DNA from: Desulfobacteraceae bacterium
GTDB lineage: Bacteria; Desulfobacterota; Desulfobacteria; Desulfobacterales; Desulfosalsimonadaceae
Assembly (NCBI GenBank): GCA_007136525.1
Contig: SLGU01000222.1
Span: 1 to 8,594, forward strand
DNA length: 8,594 bases
Reading direction: 5' to 3'
In this document: piece by piece, positions 7,593-8,594 of the stretch
Numbering within the stretch: the first letter of the stretch is position 1
Layout: each line of letters begins with the position of its first letter
Notes under the pieces: model-generated
Told to the model about the DNA's origin: nothing
Database searches by the model: none
Seen by the model: the letters and a program-made list of their open reading frames with translations, nothing else
Position numbers and translations under genes: made by a program

Positions 7593-7616
7593 AAAAAACA
7601 ATGCGGCTCCGCCGCA
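7593..7616 (-). terminator. Intrinsic terminator-like hairpin between permease and ATPase genes
   Basis: Read on the minus strand, a perfect 6-bp stem TGCGGC/GCCGCA with a GGA loop (7602-7616) begins 3 bases after the TAA of the permease gene and is followed at once by TTGTTTTTT (7601-7593). This is a textbook intrinsic-terminator layout, although the stem is short. It sits inside the 49-base gap before the TTG start of the OppD-like gene, so it probably acts as a partial terminator that lowers ATPase expression, or stabilises the 3' end of the permease message. Confidence 0.65.
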
Positions 7617-7619
7617 ACC

Positions 7620-8594
7620 TTACGTCAGGCGACTGTACTGCCTGGGATCATATGCATTTCTGACCCCCTCGCCGATAAACACGCCAAGGAGCATCACCGT
7701 AAACAACGCCATGGCGGGATAAAGAATGAGCCACCAGGCCCACCGGTACTGCTGCGCCTGGAAAATCATCTCCCCCCAGGAAGGTGTTGGCGGGGGAAGC
7801 CCGAATCCCAAATAATCCAGGGCTGCAAGGGCCCCTATGGCGCCGACCAGCGAAAAAGGAAAAAAGGTGATCACCGGTACCAGGGCATTGGGCAGAATAT
7901 GCTTGAATATGATTTTGCGCGTCGGGACCCCCATGCACTTTGCGGCTTCCACGAAAGGCCGGCTGCGGAGGTTCAAAAACTCCGCCCGCATGTAATATGA
8001 AATGCCAATCCAGTTGAAAAGGCCGTATATGATCAGGAGCAGCGCAAAGCTCCGGCCGTAGATCGATCCCATGAGAATCATGACGTACAGGAACGGCAGG
8101 GCGCTCCAGATTTCAATCATTCGCTGGGCTGAAATATCGATCTTGCCGCCGTAATAGCCCTGCAGCGACCCGGTAAGGATGCCCATGAGCATGGAACACC
8201 CCACCAGGAGGAAACCGAACGACAGGGAGATTCGAAGGCCGTGGACAATCCGGGAAAGGACATCCCTGCCTGCGGCATCGATTCCCAGGGGATGCCCCGC
8301 TACCGGTGGGAAAGGAAAACGGACATCCGTCTTCAGGAAAGATACCTGGTACTGGCGGCCACCGGCAACGAGGCGCTGATCATCCACAGGGCCTGAAAAC
8401 CGTTCCAGCACGAGGCTCTTGATAAGGCTGCGGTCCTCCTCGTCAATTTTTTCCCACAAGCCGGGAAGGGGTATGACAGGCGTCAGGCTTTCGTCAAAAA
8501 CCGCTTCATGTTTTTCCGAATGATCGTCTATGGGTGCTTCCCTGAAAATCAACCGCAGCGTTTCGGGCGGCTCCGGTCTCGGGGTATAGGTAGA
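7620..8594 (-). CDS. Peptide-type ABC transporter permease, YejE/OppC-like (5' partial)
   Basis: The frame stays open to the window edge with no ATG or GTG start, so the true start, and probably the first membrane helix, lie beyond it; 324 residues are visible. About 115 soluble residues come first, taken to be the extracytoplasmic segment that follows helix 1 in this family. The transmembrane domain then opens with GIDAAGRDVLSRIVHGLRIS and shows five hydrophobic segments. LQGYYGGKIDISAQRMIEIW closely resembles E. coli YejE as I remember it. The EAA loop, which contacts the ATPases, spans 7888-7950 (EAA, Gly at its seventh position, ending in ILPN), and a C-terminal LGFGLPPPTPSWGE motif is typical of OppC-type permeases. 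YejE relatives import peptides such as microcin C and, in some Alphaproteobacteria, muropeptides. Here the two ATPases are separate genes, unlike the fused E. coli YejF. The binding protein and partner permease are expected upstream. Confidence 0.92.
   Translation of the reverse strand, partial: STYTPRPEPPETLRLIFREAPIDDHSEKHEAVFDESLTPVIPLPGLWEKIDEEDRSLIKSLVLERFSGPVDDQRLVAGGRQYQVSFLKTDVRFPFPPVAGHPLGIDAAGRDVLSRIVHGLRISLSFGFLLVGCSMLMGILTGSLQGYYGGKIDISAQRMIEIWSALPFLYVMILMGSIYGRSFALLLIIYGLFNWIGISYYMRAEFLNLRSRPFVEAAKCMGVPTRKIIFKHILPNALVPVITFFPFSLVGAIGALAALDYLGFGLPPPTPSWGEMIFQAQQYRWAWWLILYPAMALFTVMLLGVFIGEGVRNAYDPRQYSRLT

Noticed and set aside
7536..8000. Plus-strand open frame of 154 codons opposite the permease gene
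   Set aside because: It is antisense to the conserved EAA loop and C-terminal helices of the permease, with no sign of a real protein family.

Overview
The window is a gene-dense, moderately GC-rich bacterial segment with two transcription units facing each other. No marker gene fixes the organism. Several things are compatible with a Gram-negative, deltaproteobacteria-like (Desulfobacterota) genome: the codon use, the very large GlmS-like protein beside a penicillin-binding protein, and the 9-bp intergenic minisatellite. That assignment is inference only.

Plus strand, bases 1 to 5307: three tightly packed genes that look translationally coupled. The first is the 3' part of a penicillin-binding protein with a transpeptidase domain (motifs SLFK, SIN and KTG); its start lies before the window. 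Its last 35 bases overlap the start of a 1254-residue protein built like glucosamine-6-phosphate synthase (glutamine amidotransferase plus two SIS sugar-isomerase domains). This protein is about twice the usual GlmS size, and its presumed catalytic cysteine is internal. Its stop overlaps the start of a 180-residue single-pass membrane protein with a GerMN-like extracytoplasmic domain. Together they suggest an envelope or peptidoglycan module: aminosugar precursor supply, cross-linking and a membrane-anchored accessory protein.

Bases 5308 to 5508: a convergent intergenic region holding ten copies of a 9-bp tandem repeat (consensus GTGGACTTG) and no convincing gene.

Minus strand, bases 8594 down to 5509: three genes of an oligopeptide-type ABC importer, in transcription order a YejE/OppC-like permease (5' end beyond the window), an OppD/DppD-like ATPase and an OppF/DppF-like ATPase. 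The binding protein and the partner permease are not in the window and probably lie further upstream. A good terminator-like hairpin with a T tract sits between the permease and the first ATPase, which starts with TTG; the two ATPase genes overlap by 17 bases.

The most unusual item is the giant GlmS-like protein. It keeps the recognisable glutaminase and isomerase residues, yet carries about 57 residues before the catalytic cysteine, two large insertions and an unassigned C-terminal domain of about 200 residues.
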